A stretch of 64,000 nt of DNA, taken from Lepraria neglecta (lineage: Eukaryota; Ascomycota; Lecanoromycetes; Lecanorales; Stereocaulaceae). Shown here one piece after another: positions 13,201 to 24,915 of this stretch. The position numbers and the translations under genes are program-made. Under the pieces are notes generated by a model, which was not told the DNA's origin, searched no databases, and saw nothing but the letters and a program-made list of their open reading frames with translations. Where the stretch lies: the NCBI GenBank assembly GCA_033220425.1, contig CM065653.1, positions 4,340,001 through 4,404,000 of the forward strand. The letters are read 5' to 3'. Each line of letters starts with the position of its first letter. The first letter of the stretch is position 1.

Positions 13201-15539
13201 GGAAGAATACGTTAAGTATATATAGGACGTTATCGAATACCTGTCGTAAGCGGGACTTCTCCTTAAACCGGAAAAGTACAAGTTTTATAGGGACTCTATT
13301 AAGTTCCTAGGATTTATAGTTAGTATAAGAGGTATTAGTATAAGCCTAGAAAAAATCAAAGCTATAGCGGAATAGCCTATACTATAGGACGTTAAAGTAG
13401 TGTAAAGTTTCTTAGGATTTACTAACTTTAATAGGAAGTTTATTAAGGGCTACTCGAAGAAAGTACTTCTACTTATAGATATTACTAAGAAAGATATTAG
13501 ATTTATATAGGGATATAAATAATAAAGGTCGTTTAATATACTAAAGAAAGTATACGCGGATCCTCTAGTACTCTATACCTTTTAAGCTAACGAACCGGCT
13601 CGTATTAAAATAGATACCTCGGACCTTATAATAGGAGTATATCTTTATTAAATAAAGGACTAAAAGTAGTATCTAGTTACCTACTTTTTACGAAAGATAT
13701 TAGTAGTAGAATAGAACTATAATATATACGATAAAGAACTACTTGCCGTAGTATATATACTTTAGAATTAGAGGGTATATACGGAAAGCTGCTTAGACTT
13801 AACTATCTTTACGGATTATAAGAATCTCCTTAACTTTATAATAACGAAAGAATTAAATAGAAGACAAGTTAGATAGTCGAAACTACTTAGATAATACAAG
13901 TTTAAGATAACCTATACCCTAGGAAAAGATAATAGTCGAGTAGATACGCTAAGTAGGCAATTAGACTATATAGAAGAAAAGAATATTATAGAATAACCAA
14001 TCCTAAAACGAGAAGCCGACAGATTATTAGTACCGCACTAGGTATTGGCAATAACCCTTTATATATCAGGACCTAATATAACTAATAAGATCGTAAAGGC
14101 CTACGATAACGATGTATTCGCAACAAAACTACGACAGGATTAACAAGATTTAGTATTACTCAGATATTAGGGTAAAACTTACTTGCCTGATATATACGTT
14201 AAAGAAGTAATCAGGGATTACTACGATAACCCGTTACAAGGTTATCCTAGAGTATCTAAAACTATAGAACTCCTAGGACGAGGATATATAGCGCTAAAGC
14301 TTCGGACGCGCGTTAAATAATATATTAGAGAATATATTTAATACCAGTAAAACAAGGCGGCACGATACGCTAAGTATGGGCAAATCTAATTTGCGCCTAT
14401 ACTAGAGTCACTATAGGATAATATTATAATAGACTTTATAGTCAAACTACTACCTTCGAAGGATCTAGCTATATAAGATACCTTTAATTTAATTATAGTT
14501 ATTATAGATAAACTTATAAAGTATATAATTATAATACCTTTTAAAGAAATATATAAAGCGGATTAATTAGCCTTTATATTACTCGACAAGTTAATAAGGG
14601 ATTATAGTATACCTAAGTCAATAATATCCGATAGAGATAAATTATTTACTTCTAACTATTAGAGAACGCTAATCGTAGTAATTAGAACTAAACTTCGGAT
14701 ATTAACTATATACTATCTATAAACTAATAGATAAATAGAACGTATAAACTAAATAATAGAAGTATACCTAAGATATTATATAAACTAGAAACAAGATAAC
14801 TAGGTTTTACTACTCCTAATAGTATAACTAGTATATAATAACAAGAGGTCAGACACGACAGGTCTAATACTATTCTTTACTAACTACAGAAAGAATATAA
14901 ATACGTTTCTATAACCTAGAGAAGGACCTAATATAGAAGAAGCCTTAGTTAAGGTAGAAGAGCTAAAGAATTTATATAAGGATATATAAAGGGCGATTAA
15001 AAGCTTAAATAATAAGTTAAAGGGATAAGTTAATAATAAGAGAAAGAATATTCCTTAGCTTAAAGAAGGGGATAAAGTATACCTCCTAATAAAGAATATA
15101 AAGATAACGAGACTAAGTAAGAAACTAGATTATATTAAGGTTAGACTATTCTTAATTAAGAACGTAAAGAGGGCCGTTAACTATAAACTTAAGCTTCTAC
15201 CTGACGCTAAAGTATATCCGGTATTCTATATCTTACTTCTAGAGCCAGCGGACTCTAATATACTACTCTAAGAAACGTTTTATTATAATATTAAGGAAGA
15301 AATAGAGTATAAGGTTAAGAGGATCCTAGATAGAAGAAATTAATTTTATCTAGTTAAATAGAAAGGGTATAATAAAACGGAAAGTACCTAGGAACCTCTT
15401 AGGAACCTTATAGGGAATTGCAGGGAATATCTATAAGAGTTTTATCGGAGACAAGAAAAGACCAGTCGAAGCTCTCAGGGCCCTCTAGGCCGGGGGGAGG
15501 TCGAACTGCTCGGAGCCGACGTTAAATATTAGGCTGTCA

Positions 15540-15935
15540 GGAGTATTAGAAGGAAGACCCTTATCCCTCTCCAGCTCCTTGATATTCTATAACTTATACT
15601 TAACTAACCTTTTCTCTTTATCCTAGACTTAATCGAATTATAATTAGAGGCGTATAAGTTTCGCCTGCGTTTCCTTTATTTCTAACTAAGTATTATTATA
15701 TACTTTCTTAATACGATATATCTCGTCGACGGATATAACTAGGTTATACTTCTTACCTATAGTAATATAGTTAGAATAATAGTCTGAACGGACGCCTACT
15801 AAGTACTACTTATTACCCTTTGTATAGAGAGTATAAGGATATATTATAAATATAGATAATTTACTAGAAAGCTCTTTGTAACGGATAAGGGGATCTTTAG
15901 AATAGATATTTCAACAAGGAGGTATAAAGGATAGA
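15540..15935 (-). other. Antisense coding-like frame in the 3' part of element 1
   Basis: Opposite to gag-pol, between chromodomain and right LTR, a minus-strand frame resembles the antisense frames of the related elements. It has the same LSFIPP-type start region, the same spacing, and a charged, helix-like tail. It is strongly decayed here. See the better preserved relatives at 37930-38340 and 27498-28049. Confidence 0.5.
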
Positions 15936-15973
15936 TAGTTTCTCAGGACGAGAAATCTAGAGGAGGGGGCTAA

Positions 15974-16384
15974 TATTAGAACTATTAGTTCTAACAGGAC
16001 TGTCCTGTAGGACAAGATACTATAGACAGGACTAGTAGCTGAAGCGATAAGCGCAACGAGCGACGTGCGCTTATAGCGCTCAAGAATGATAAGCGTAATA
16101 AGCGCCGTGCGCTCATAACGCTTATAGAGTGCTTGGCAGGATTTCTTATGTCTATATATACGGGGCTCTGCCCACTACTTGGAACAGTGTGTTCAACTTG
16201 GTTAATCTTCCTGGTACTCCTTGTACTATACTTTACTAGTTATTAATATAGAACGTATTAATTACCTACAACTATAAAGACTGCCATTCTACCTGAGTGA
16301 CTCCTCTCCCACAGAAGCATAAGATAAACGAACCCATACGTGGCTATCGCACCATTAGGTATACAACTACCGTGGGTCGTAACA
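15974..16384 (+). repeat. Right LTR of element 1 (411 bp)
   Basis: Same length as the left LTR. It is preceded by the purine tract GGAGGGGG and followed by the CTAGA duplication. Confidence 0.93.
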
Positions 16385-16389
16385 CTAGA

Positions 16390-17195
16390 GACTAATCTAT
16401 ATATACTTCTCTTCCTACTACCGTAGGTATAATTATTAGAGTCTATTAGAGTATCTAACTCTATTAACTAGTTAACGTTAGGTTTATTTATATTATTATT
16501 TTTATCTAGATTAAGTAGAGTAAAAGATCATTTACTTAGATAATCTAGATTAATTACCCTTAAGTTCCCCGGTAACTCTATAAAGAGCTCTAGATACTCG
16601 TTATCTTCGATAAGCTTACTAGTACTAGATATAAAACTCGGCGATTCCTATAGCTAGGGCGAGTATTCGTTCTATAGATCCCTCTTATTACTATATAGTA
16701 TTACTACTAGGCGATATAAGGGAGTAAATCAATCCTTAACCCCAAGATTATTACTATAAAGATCGCCTTAGCTGGTATTTATATTAGGGTCTAGAGACTA
16801 TAAGTAATATAAATCGTTAGAGCTACTTTCGCCGTTAGTATTATTAATAGAGCTATCTAATAACTCTAATCTATCCTAATATAATAATAGCTGAGTATAA
16901 TCGAGTTTATCCTAGTATAATTCCGTATCGGCAGTTGCAGTGACGCTGACTTCTACTACTTTGTCAGCCCAGATGGAATGTGGGATAAAATCCCCTTACC
17001 GGCTTTCTGCTGCTTCATTCTACTTAGGCGCACAGAATACTCTGTCGGGAATATGGAGAGCAAATCGGTATCGGGGTTGGCTGTAATTGCTTTTTGTAGC
17101 TTTCGGAGGACCTTGGCGGCGCTGCAAGGGTCTCGAAGCTCCGACTTGAGCTCTACTCGTACAAAGCGACATCTCTGCAACTTTGAACTCAACAT
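16390..17195 (-). pseudogene. 5' part of a minus-strand gene, start intact, rest RIP-decayed
   Basis: From an ATG at 17195 the minus strand encodes MLSSKLQRCRFVRVELK and onwards for about 66 residues in normal-composition DNA. A good candidate intron follows (GTAAGG..CTGAC..TAG on the minus strand, about 44 bp). After it the frame runs into AT-rich DNA, where stops appear mainly as TAG/TAA, as expected of RIP at Gln and Trp codons. The composition cliff near 16930 falls inside the gene, so decay spread from the repeat side and stopped. The start codon lies only 28 bp from the divergent VMA10 start. The product is not recognised. Whether the short intact head is still expressed cannot be told. 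Confidence 0.5.
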
Positions 17196-17223
17196 TTAAT
17201 ACTACAGGCAGACATTCGCCATT

Positions 17224-17894
17224 ATGGTAAGCTCTTACTATCTAGACTGCCTGATTGGTAAGCTGACATAGCCTCCAGTCTGCACAAAACTCCAAAGGCA
17301 TCCAAACCCTCCTTGATGTATGCCTACCACCGTCCCTCTACCTATCCACATACTAAGACTTTCCCAAGGCCGAGCGAGAAGCCCAAAAGATAGTACAAAA
17401 AGGTGTGCTTCCCTCTGCCCTCCCCACCTATCCTCTATCTACACCTACTAACACACCCCAGCACGAGAATGTACGAACCTACCTCAACTTTCCCCCCTAA
17501 CACCCCGCTTAATGGTCACCCCCAGACCGCTCCAAGCGCGTCAAAGACGCCAAAAACGAAGCCCAAAAAGAAATAGAAGAGTACCGCAGAAAGAAAGATG
17601 AGGAGTTCAAAGAATTCGAGAAGAAAGTCTGCCTACACTCCCCTCCCGCTCCCTCCCCACCCCATACCATGCCTTTGCCCACCCCTTGGCTGACTCGATT
17701 CGGGTACGCTCTAGCACACGAGTGGAAATAAGAAGGCCGAAGAAGACGCCAGTAAAGACGCTGACGAACAAGTGAAGAAGATTAAGGAGGCTGGAAATAA
17801 CACGGGCGATAAGGTTATTGATGAGCTGTTGAGGGTTGTTACGGAGGTGAAGCCTGAGATTCCTGATCGGGTTAATGCGCCGCCGAAGGCGTGA
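17224..17894 (+). CDS. vma10: V-type proton ATPase subunit G
   Basis: Five coding exons: 17224-17226, 17279-17317, 17369-17402, 17526-17626 and 17715-17894, joined by GT..AG introns of 52, 51, 123 and 88 bp. The product has 118 residues, normal for subunit G. The sequence starts MSAQNSKGIQTLLDAEREAQ, has a Lys/Glu-rich helical middle (KNEAQKEIEEYRRKKDEEF) and carries the conserved EKKHTSGNKKAEEDA block. Subunit G forms part of the peripheral stalk of the V1 sector with subunit E, holding the catalytic head of the vacuolar proton pump against rotation. The first coding exon is the ATG alone. The gene sits directly beside the RIP-decayed region yet looks intact. It is convergent with the WSC gene. 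Confidence 0.95.
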
Positions 17895-18311
17895 CGAGGC
17901 GGGAGGTTTGTGGAAGGCTGTGTAGTCATGAGACGCATAGAGCATTGGAGAGAGGGAGTATATGTACGATGGCGTTGGGTTGAGACTGAATCAATATACT
18001 GGGTGGCATAGGCTCTATAAATTACTACTGCTGTATACGCTTTTGCTGCGCAATGGTGAAGGGATGATTGTTTGATACGATGTTGCTCATGGGTAAGGAC
18101 CATGACGTTGCTGGTATTGGAAGACGGTTTTGTATTGTGCTAATGTATTCCCAACAAGAGCGTCCCAATAATCCAACATCCTATGTACGCTAATCACCTC
18201 CGATTAGGCCCTAGAAATGAAAGACTTGCCAAGAACCTGTGCAGTAAAGTCAGCAAAGTGTAGCCATGAATGGCATAACGTCAAAAGGCGTACCAAGCAA
18301 TAATGAAAGGG
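17895..18311. other. Intergenic: shared 3' flank of convergent genes
   Basis: This lies between the stop of VMA10 (+) and the stop of the WSC gene (-), about 420 bp. It presumably holds both 3' untranslated regions and polyadenylation sites. No other feature was seen. Confidence 0.5.
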
Positions 18312-20375
18312 TTATGAGACATACACGGCATAGTCAGTTGAATTCTGGGCCACAAGTGTCCCTTTTTTGGAAAAAGTATTGCAATTTGCAGACGCCGTCC
18401 CACGAGTGTGGGGCCCAGTATAAGTGACGGCAATGCAGTTGCCACCAAGACTGCAATAATCCATGCATGCCTCGAAATTGGTCGTGTCCACACTGACCAG
18501 CGCAGTAGCACCCGAAACGCCATATCCGCAGTTGAGTGCGTAGGTGCTTCCAAAGCTATCCGGGTACATTTTCATGCCAGCGCCACAGGGGTCATCCGTG
18601 GTGTCTTGTCCATCATTCGGGCCATTAACGTTCACGCCAGCCATCGGTCCACTCGTTCCGCCTCCGTAACTCGAAAAGCTATAATATGCTTTGCAATTCG
18701 GGCATGTAGCTGAGCTGCAAGCCGAGTACGTGGCGGCTTGACATCCTTGGAGAAGATCACAAGCCCCAAGACAAGCGGTGTAGGTATCAGCGTGAAAGGT
18801 GTGGTCAGCGGCTTGCCCTTGAATGTTAACGCCACATGTGATGTTGTACGTATTGCCTAGAGGGGTCGTGTAATAGTTGCCGTTTTGGTCTGGACATACG
18901 GGACTCTGTCCATTGTACGTCACTCCGGGAGGAATAGAGGTACTTGTGGGAGTGCCAGCTCCGATAGCTCCGCCGATGCTACTTCCCACGGGCAATGCGC
19001 TAGTGGGTGCGATCGATTCTCCTCCTATCGGTGTAGTCGACTTTCCTCCAGTCGGTGCATTCGATCCACCTCCGACTAAACTAGTCGATCCACCTCCAGT
19101 TGAAGTAGTCAATGCACCCCCATTTGAAGTCGTCGATCCACCCCCATTTGAAGTAGTCAATCCACCTCCGGTTGAAGTAGTCGATCCTCCAGCAGTGGAT
19201 ACACTTGTGCTTGTGGGGGTGGATGTAACAACTCCTCCTGAACTGTCAGCATCCGGCCCATTAGAGGCTGCTGTGGACCCAGGGTAGCTAGGAGATGGGG
19301 CAACTGGGGCTGTTGAATGGCCCACAACAGCTGTAGTTCCAGCCGGCGTAGTTGGCTGAACAGCTGGGGTAGTCGCGGTCGTTTCAGTAGGTGCTTCGAC
19401 GCCTGAGTCCAGTGGACTGTTCGTTGGCTGGACAGGCGTAACAACTGCCGTGCTTAGAACGATGGGTGGTGATCCCAATGAACCAGCTGTCGTAATACCT
19501 GTGGCAAATGTGGCGGATATGGAGGGTGGAGGATTCATGTTTGTTTTATACAGAATTGCCCTCCCAGACATGCCACAACACTCGAAAAATTCACCAGAGC
19601 ACGGTGTGCACGAATTGCGTTCTCTCAGAAATGCCTTTCTTCTTGTGGAAGGAATTACTTCAGTGCCACAATTACACGTATCGCCTACAAGCCGTCAGCG
19701 CGGACTTTCTACAGTTCGTGATGCGAATCATTCGAGGCAATGCTAGCTGGGGTCCTGTTGAGAGGGACTTAAATTCCGCATCTCCGTGGCTCTGCAATTC
19801 TTGAAGCATTCGGCGATAGAATGCAGCAGGGACTGAGATAAGGAAATGTTACTCACCATTATAGAGTGCAAAGAATTTGGCTCCCTGGCAGAAGCCTGCA
19901 CAGTATTCCACTGACATGTATGGGCTACTCGTTACTGCACCATTCAAGGGAGCTGCGCCCCCAGGAAGCAAGGGAATAGTGCCCACGTCCGCGTAGATTC
20001 CTTGCGAAGTGACGACCTCTGGTAGAATGGTAGGACTACCAAACGTCCAACAGTCAGCTTGTGACGCATCGATTCGGATGTGGGAGCTTAGACGTCTTAC
20101 ACTGGGGTCACGCTGGACGTAACGACCTCCGTAAGTGATTCTGGGAATGTAGACCCCAAGCTGTTGGTTTCTGTCACGGCAATGATAAAATTCTGTGGAC
20201 CTGTTCCTCTAGCCCCAGTAGCTCCACCAGCTCCACCTGTTCCACCAGCACCGGGTAGGAAATTCGTCACGCCAGTCCCGTGCAGACAAGTAGGTATACT
20301 GACAGTGACTACATCTTGAGCTTTCGACGTCGCAGATAGAAGCCCAACGGCAAGGGCGCCGTTGAGGTATCTCAT
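18312..20375 (-). CDS. Secreted WSC-domain protein with Ser/Thr/Gly stalk and two apple/PAN-like modules
   Basis: Three exons on the minus strand (20375-20101, 20035-19857, 19684-18312) with introns of 65 and 172 bp give 608 residues. The start is placed at the ATG beginning MRYLNGALAVGLLSATSKAQ, a signal peptide cleaved near residue 19. An upstream in-frame ATG would spoil that signal. Residues about 130-200 form a WSC-type domain (YCAGFC, TCNCG, CTPCSG, then ILY), split by the second intron at a phase typical of real exons. A low-complexity stalk follows. Residues about 415-608 hold two related modules (CPDQNGNYY.., DPCGAGMKMY..) with spaced cysteines, like apple/PAN-like domains of fungal secreted proteins. 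WSC proteins bind wall glucans or act as surface sensors. No transmembrane segment or GPI signal is clear, so it is probably secreted or wall-bound. Confidence 0.85.
19002..19190 (-). repeat. Minisatellite coding Gly/Ser/Thr decapeptides
   Basis: Within the WSC gene stalk, residues about 317-379 are imperfect copies of a roughly 10-residue unit (GGGSTTSNG-like) encoded by about 30-bp repeats. On the plus strand these read CCACCTCC-type boxes. The repeats probably make an O-glycosylated spacer and are likely to vary in copy number between strains. Confidence 0.75.
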
Positions 20376-21100
20376 GTTGCCTAGAATTATAAGTAGAGAC
20401 CAATGCCGTCGCAGCGACAAAAGCGTAAACGGAAGAGCCTAAAAAACACAATAATGTCAAAAAAGCAAGACGTTATAGCCACCTGAAACAGGAAATGAGG
20501 AGAACCCTTTGGAATGATGGACATCGCGTTCGGCCGCGACAACACCAGCAACACCCATTCCTCGGCTCCTTTACCAAAACTGAAGGATCAAAAGGGGAAT
20601 TTGGCGAGAAGGCATGACAAAATCGTACTGCCTGTTACCACAATTGCACGCATGATGACTAACTACCATTCATAGAGGCATTCATTGTCAAGACAGAATT
20701 GCGGTGTTTACTCTTTTTCTTGAATGGCTCCGAATTCGAAAAGAGCCGTGCGGACATTTCACCTTGAGACATATCGCTTCGTCAAGAATTGCACCCAAGA
20801 GTAGACCTAGTATTGACCGACGCAGCGGTCAAGTCTTGCCTCATGAGGAGCAAATGAATGAGGGGAACGCCTGGCATGCTGTTGTGTACCCCTGTGAGGC
20901 TACGGAATATCTCCGCCTTCTATGATAATTTCTCTCACCACGATTGGTACACGTTCCGCTTCTCTTTATCTGTTGATCCCTCCTCCTCGATGCCAACACT
21001 GCACGTTTACTCCTCCTTGGTCTTGGACCGCCCATAGAACGAAGATACTTATACCAGAGCGAACATCTACGTTATCCCGTCCCGTTCCGCGGCTTTAGAC
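20376..21100. other. Intergenic: promoter side of the WSC gene
   Basis: About 725 bp lie between the WSC gene start and the F-box gene stop (both minus). Small open frames (up to 73 codons) lack motifs and look like chance. No repeat was recognised. Confidence 0.45.
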
Positions 21101-22069
21101 TCATTCATCCAATCCATCATTCCATAGATAACGTTCTTTGACCGCCGGACTTACTTTCACTAAACTTCTAGTATCATAGCATATTAAGTCCTCGAGATTT
21201 AGTTGCCAGTGATCCCACATGCTGATGAACCCGAGGAAACCCTCATGCTTTGCATAGATACAAGGATCTTGAGCATGTCGTCCGACAAAGCGCCAAGAAT
21301 TGCAATCTATCTGCTGCCATATCATTCGCTCGAGAGCACTGCGCTTTTCAGACGGGTGGAAAGCGGAGACGTAGTGAACCGAGCTCGAAGATTCATGTGG
21401 GTACCTTGGCGGAGGAAGAGTCTCTTCTCTTCCGATACTTTGCGGCAAATTGGCCATCTCCCGCAGGTAATGCAGCGCTTGGGACGTCATTGCTTGGAGC
21501 CTGGAGTCCCATCCGGAGCGGTCAAGTCTCATTAGACTCCAGAGCGAGTAGTAGGTACGAATGAAGCGCGTCCGTTCGGTGTGAGTTAGGGTCGGAGGAT
21601 GGTCTCGTACGCGCGGCCCATAGTAATCTTGATCAAGCGGGGTATCCGCTGTTGCACTTAGACGTTAATCTACCCGCTTGACGATGATAACATCAGAGCC
21701 CAACTTACTTCTCACCCGGCACACGATCTGTTGTTCGAACTGGAGAATAGCGCTCTCGATCACGCCAGCATTTCGTACCATGCGGACGACGTCTTTGGCA
21801 GACATCGCAGACCCCAAGCCCGGTCCATCTTGATCAACCAGGAAGCGACGTGCCGCACGTTCACAGGGAATAGTTCTAGGTGCTATCTGGTCGTAGATGG
21901 GATTCACATTTTCCAACCAAAGATGCCTCAGCCGACAGCATACTGCGGAGAGGGCAAAGACATCAGAAAACGAGGGCAGCTGGCAGAAGATATTTATTGC
22001 TACCTCTGGCGGCATCGTCGACAGAGAACGTCGGTGATTGTCATCTCCCTGCACGGGTGACAATGACAT
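21101..22069 (-). CDS. F-box-like protein
   Basis: Two exons, 22069-21709 and 21648-21101, with a 60-bp intron (GTAAGT..CAG, phase 1), give 302 residues. Residues about 18-60 have the F-box pattern: MPPEVAINIFCQLPSFSDVF, then ALSAVCCRLRHLW. Exon 2 contains LTHTERTRFIRTYYSLWSL, a block often seen in fungal F-box proteins of the Dothideomycete type. The pattern suggests a substrate adaptor for an SCF ubiquitin ligase binding Skp1, with an unknown target. The splice restores a frame that the uninterrupted reading would end early. It is divergent from the secreted protein gene, sharing the interval 22070-22936. Confidence 0.82.
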
Positions 22070-22936
22070 GGCGGCGTTTTATTCGCTGTTGCGCAGCGTC
22101 ACCCACAGTGCTACTCAACTCCTTCGATCAAGAGTTGGTAAATTAGAGTAAAGTCATATGAGAGCAAACGGGCGGAGCTCGTTGTTGAACGAGAGGATGA
22201 AAGATTACTACCAAACATGAAACATGAAGCAGACATAGCGCAAAGCAGGGAAGTGGCGAGGTTGTTGGAGGTTGGTGTTGGGTAGAACTAGTTTCAGGCA
22301 TCAGCCCCCTTCCTATTGGCTCGGTACCCAAGCTCGCCAAGACCCGCTGACAAGTCACAAGTACCGAACACCACGATTATCTCTTCTCCACATACAAAGG
22401 CTTTCTTATTCTCAAAGCACTTACAAACATTTTGCTCGATACCATGATAATACATGGTCATACCACGCCAACACTACTTGCCGGGCGATGTTTCACTCAG
22501 CCACGATCCTCATTCCGCATACAAATACAAGGGCGCCTGATCGATGCTGGTAACACCATTCTGGGGCGCAATTGTTTCAGCTTTCTCCAGACGAAGGAAG
22601 TGGTGCTGTCATACCCCTTGTGATGGTATTGACTGGTCAAAGCAAGACTGACCACGTCATTAGAGCTGAAAATTCCAAGTGTGCCTTGCGTCTTGTCCGC
22701 ATACGCCTTATTACGGCTGAAATTACATTACCAGGATGTCGAGAATACTTTCTCTGCCACTCTCAGCGCTTCGACATCCTGCGAAGGATAGTGAGCGTAC
22801 AAGCACTACTTAAGATGCCACTCCTGCTGCTGTTGATCTGTGATACCGCTATCTCCCTCTTTCCTAGCAAACCTGAGTGCTTCAAAATTATCCAGTATCA
22901 ATTGAATATATATATGTATACCTCATTACCCTTGCA
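22070..22936. promoter_or_regulatory. Bidirectional promoter interval
   Basis: 867 bp lie between the divergent starts of the F-box gene (-) and the secreted-protein gene (+). A TATA-like run, ATATATATATGTATACC, lies about 20-35 bp before the plus-strand start at 22937. Short open frames inside show no motif. Confidence 0.4.
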
Positions 22937-24860
22937 ATGAAGCAAGCCACATTCCTAGTTGCATTTGTGGCATTTCTATCAGCTACTGCCCTACCGCCCG
23001 ACCTGAGACGACGAGCAGATCCCAATGACCCATGTCTTAACGAAACGCCGACCTTGGATGGCCCCACCAGTGATAGATCCGCCGGGATTGGGGTTGAGTT
23101 TGAATGTTCAGGCGTGGTGTTCGCCAATAAAGATTGTAGCGCCGCGGACACCAACCAAGCGAAAGGTCAACAGGTTGGCGATCGGAAAGGAGACAATTGG
23201 CAACTCACCGCAGACACAACCGATGAAATTGCTGGCCGTCTGACGGCAGAATACATTTTGAATGGCAAAACAATCAAGATTGGGACTGGTGCAGCATCCG
23301 CTGCCGCTGCGGCAGTTTCAAGCGATATTGTAAGGATTCATCTGATATTGAGATACACTCCTTCCATATGCTAATGGAATTTGCAGAACGCATGGAACCC
23401 ATACTCAGACATGCCCAATAATCAATGGAATATTGAGGGCAATAATTGCAATCCATGGGCAATAGACAGGCCTACAACAGGTAATAGTGCAGGTAACTTT
23501 AATTGGGCTATACAAGTCACTGCACCCTTGCCTTTTGAAGCCATCAATGATCTCTTTGTGGCAGCGCTGGCCGAGAACCCGACTTCTCCCTTGCTACCGC
23601 CGACGTCGAGATTGGCTAAGTCCGGCGTTGTATCTGTAACCCAGAAGTTTTTTCAGTCCAGTCCGAATGGCATCTCGCCAGATAGTGTCAAGGCTGACGT
23701 ACTTGGATTTTTCTCTCTCGTCATCTCCTACGCGAAGAGGGCCACCCCAATAACGGATCCCCCAAAGTACGACGCAAGAAGCCCTAAGTTTTCAATTTCT
23801 ATCATGCCACGGACTGAGTTCGTCACTCTCTACGCTCAGGTCAAGTCCACACTTCCAGGTACAGGTACGCTCTACGACCTCGTAAAGATCCTTGCCTGCT
23901 ACAAAAACGACGGGGAGTAAGCCATGTACTAGATTCGCGTCATTATATGACTGACAACAACTGCAGACTTGACTCGGATTTTTGTGGTGGCACGGTCGCA
24001 GCGCCTGAGCCAAAGACATACATGGATGGCATCGGATGGTGTCTTAGAAATACAGATACTGACAAGAAAGACTGCCTTACAGTAATGGATTGGATGACAA
24101 GCATTACCAGCGGTTCTTTGCCAGACAAGCTCACCGAACTCGACCGCCTGATCGACGGCCAAGTCGGCGGTTTAGGAACAGCGCTGGAGAACATCATCGA
24201 CACCAAGCGGGCAGTCCCTCTTTTCGAATTCCGAAATCTGGGCGGCATTACAGCAGGAAAAATGCAGGAGACTGTCAGTAAAGCTGAGCAAGCCGTCATC
24301 ACCTACTTCAACAAATACAAGACTCCTCCCCAACGCAAGTTGGCCAGGCGTCAGAACGACGTTTACGGCTGTCCAACAACATCATCCCCATCATCTACGA
24401 CGCCGACGCCGACGCCGACGCCTTCATGTACCCTTCAAAACGAAGACCCTGACCAAGGCATCGTGGCCCAAGGATGTATATGTGGCTCGACGACCCTCCC
24501 ACTACTCACAGTTTCTTCGGTTACCGACCCAGCTCAAAGCTGTGCCTATACAGCCATTCCGACCACGACCGGCATCAACCCAATCACTATCCTCACTACG
24601 ACATTCACCAGCGCCTGTCAGGCTTGTACCTTGGTTGGCGGTATCGCGGACACGCCTACGTGTACTCCTATCGATGGCTGCGCAACTCCAACGCCGACAC
24701 CGGCACCGACCTCCCCCCGCCGCCACCGCCGATTTGTTCCGCGGGCTTCTATGGAACTGACACAAGCTGTGGCGGGAAGTGCAATGGTGTAAACGCGAAC
24801 TGCGAGTGCATCGAGGCTGGGTATCTAGTGTTCAATGAGGCTTGTGTTTGTAAATGCTAA
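22937..24860 (+). CDS. Secreted cysteine-rich protein of unknown function, frame break near the 3' end
   Basis: Exons 22937-23329, 23387-23916 and 23967-24860, introns 57 and 50 bp. The start MKQATFLVAFVAFLSATALP is a clear signal peptide, followed by a dibasic RRR that may be a Kex2-type site. The middle (GIGVEFECSGVVF, SFFQSSPNGIS-like KFFQSSPNGIS, MPRTEFVTLY, GQVGGLGTALENII, RAVPLFEFRNLG) resembles a family of large secreted fungal proteins that I recall without a defined role. The tail has Thr/Pro repeats and Cys pairs. At 24712-24718 (CCCCCC run) the frame that carries the upstream cysteines would end at 24792 as a basic tail. The next frame gives ICSAGFYGTDTSCGGKCNG up to a TAA at 24860 and fits the Cys-rich pattern. 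A one-base length change in the C run, real or a sequencing error, explains this. Toxin or effector roles are not shown. Confidence 0.75.
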
Positions 24861-24915
24861 GAATAGAGATGGCATCGTTGGAGAGGTTGAAATCTAGTTG
24901 ATTGGAGGATTGAGC

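Larger units (their letters stand above)
9846..16384 (+). mobile_element. Ty3/gypsy chromovirus-type LTR element 1, structurally complete, decayed
   Basis: Fossil element of 6539 bp with two LTRs of equal length (411 bp). The ends are TGTTA..TAACA and a 5-bp target duplication, CTAGA, flanks it (9841-9845 and 16385-16389). Parts are visible in the usual order: gag with a zinc-knuckle trace near 11105-11150, protease near 12060-12110, reverse transcriptase about 12740-13260, RNase H about 13600-13830, integrase about 14220-14800, chromodomain about 15335-15410, and a purine tract just before the right LTR. It is heavily broken (dozens of stops across all frames), consistent with RIP, so LTR divergence would overstate its age. 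It interrupts the minus-strand pseudogene. Confidence 0.93.

Noticed and set aside
22143-22623. Short frames on both strands between the divergent genes
   Set aside because: They overlap each other, lack motifs and sit in a likely bidirectional promoter.
24361-24425. Thr/Pro codon repeats (ACGCCGACGCCG) as a sequencing artefact or microsatellite only
   Set aside because: They are in frame within the secreted protein and typical of linker regions. Kept as part of the gene.
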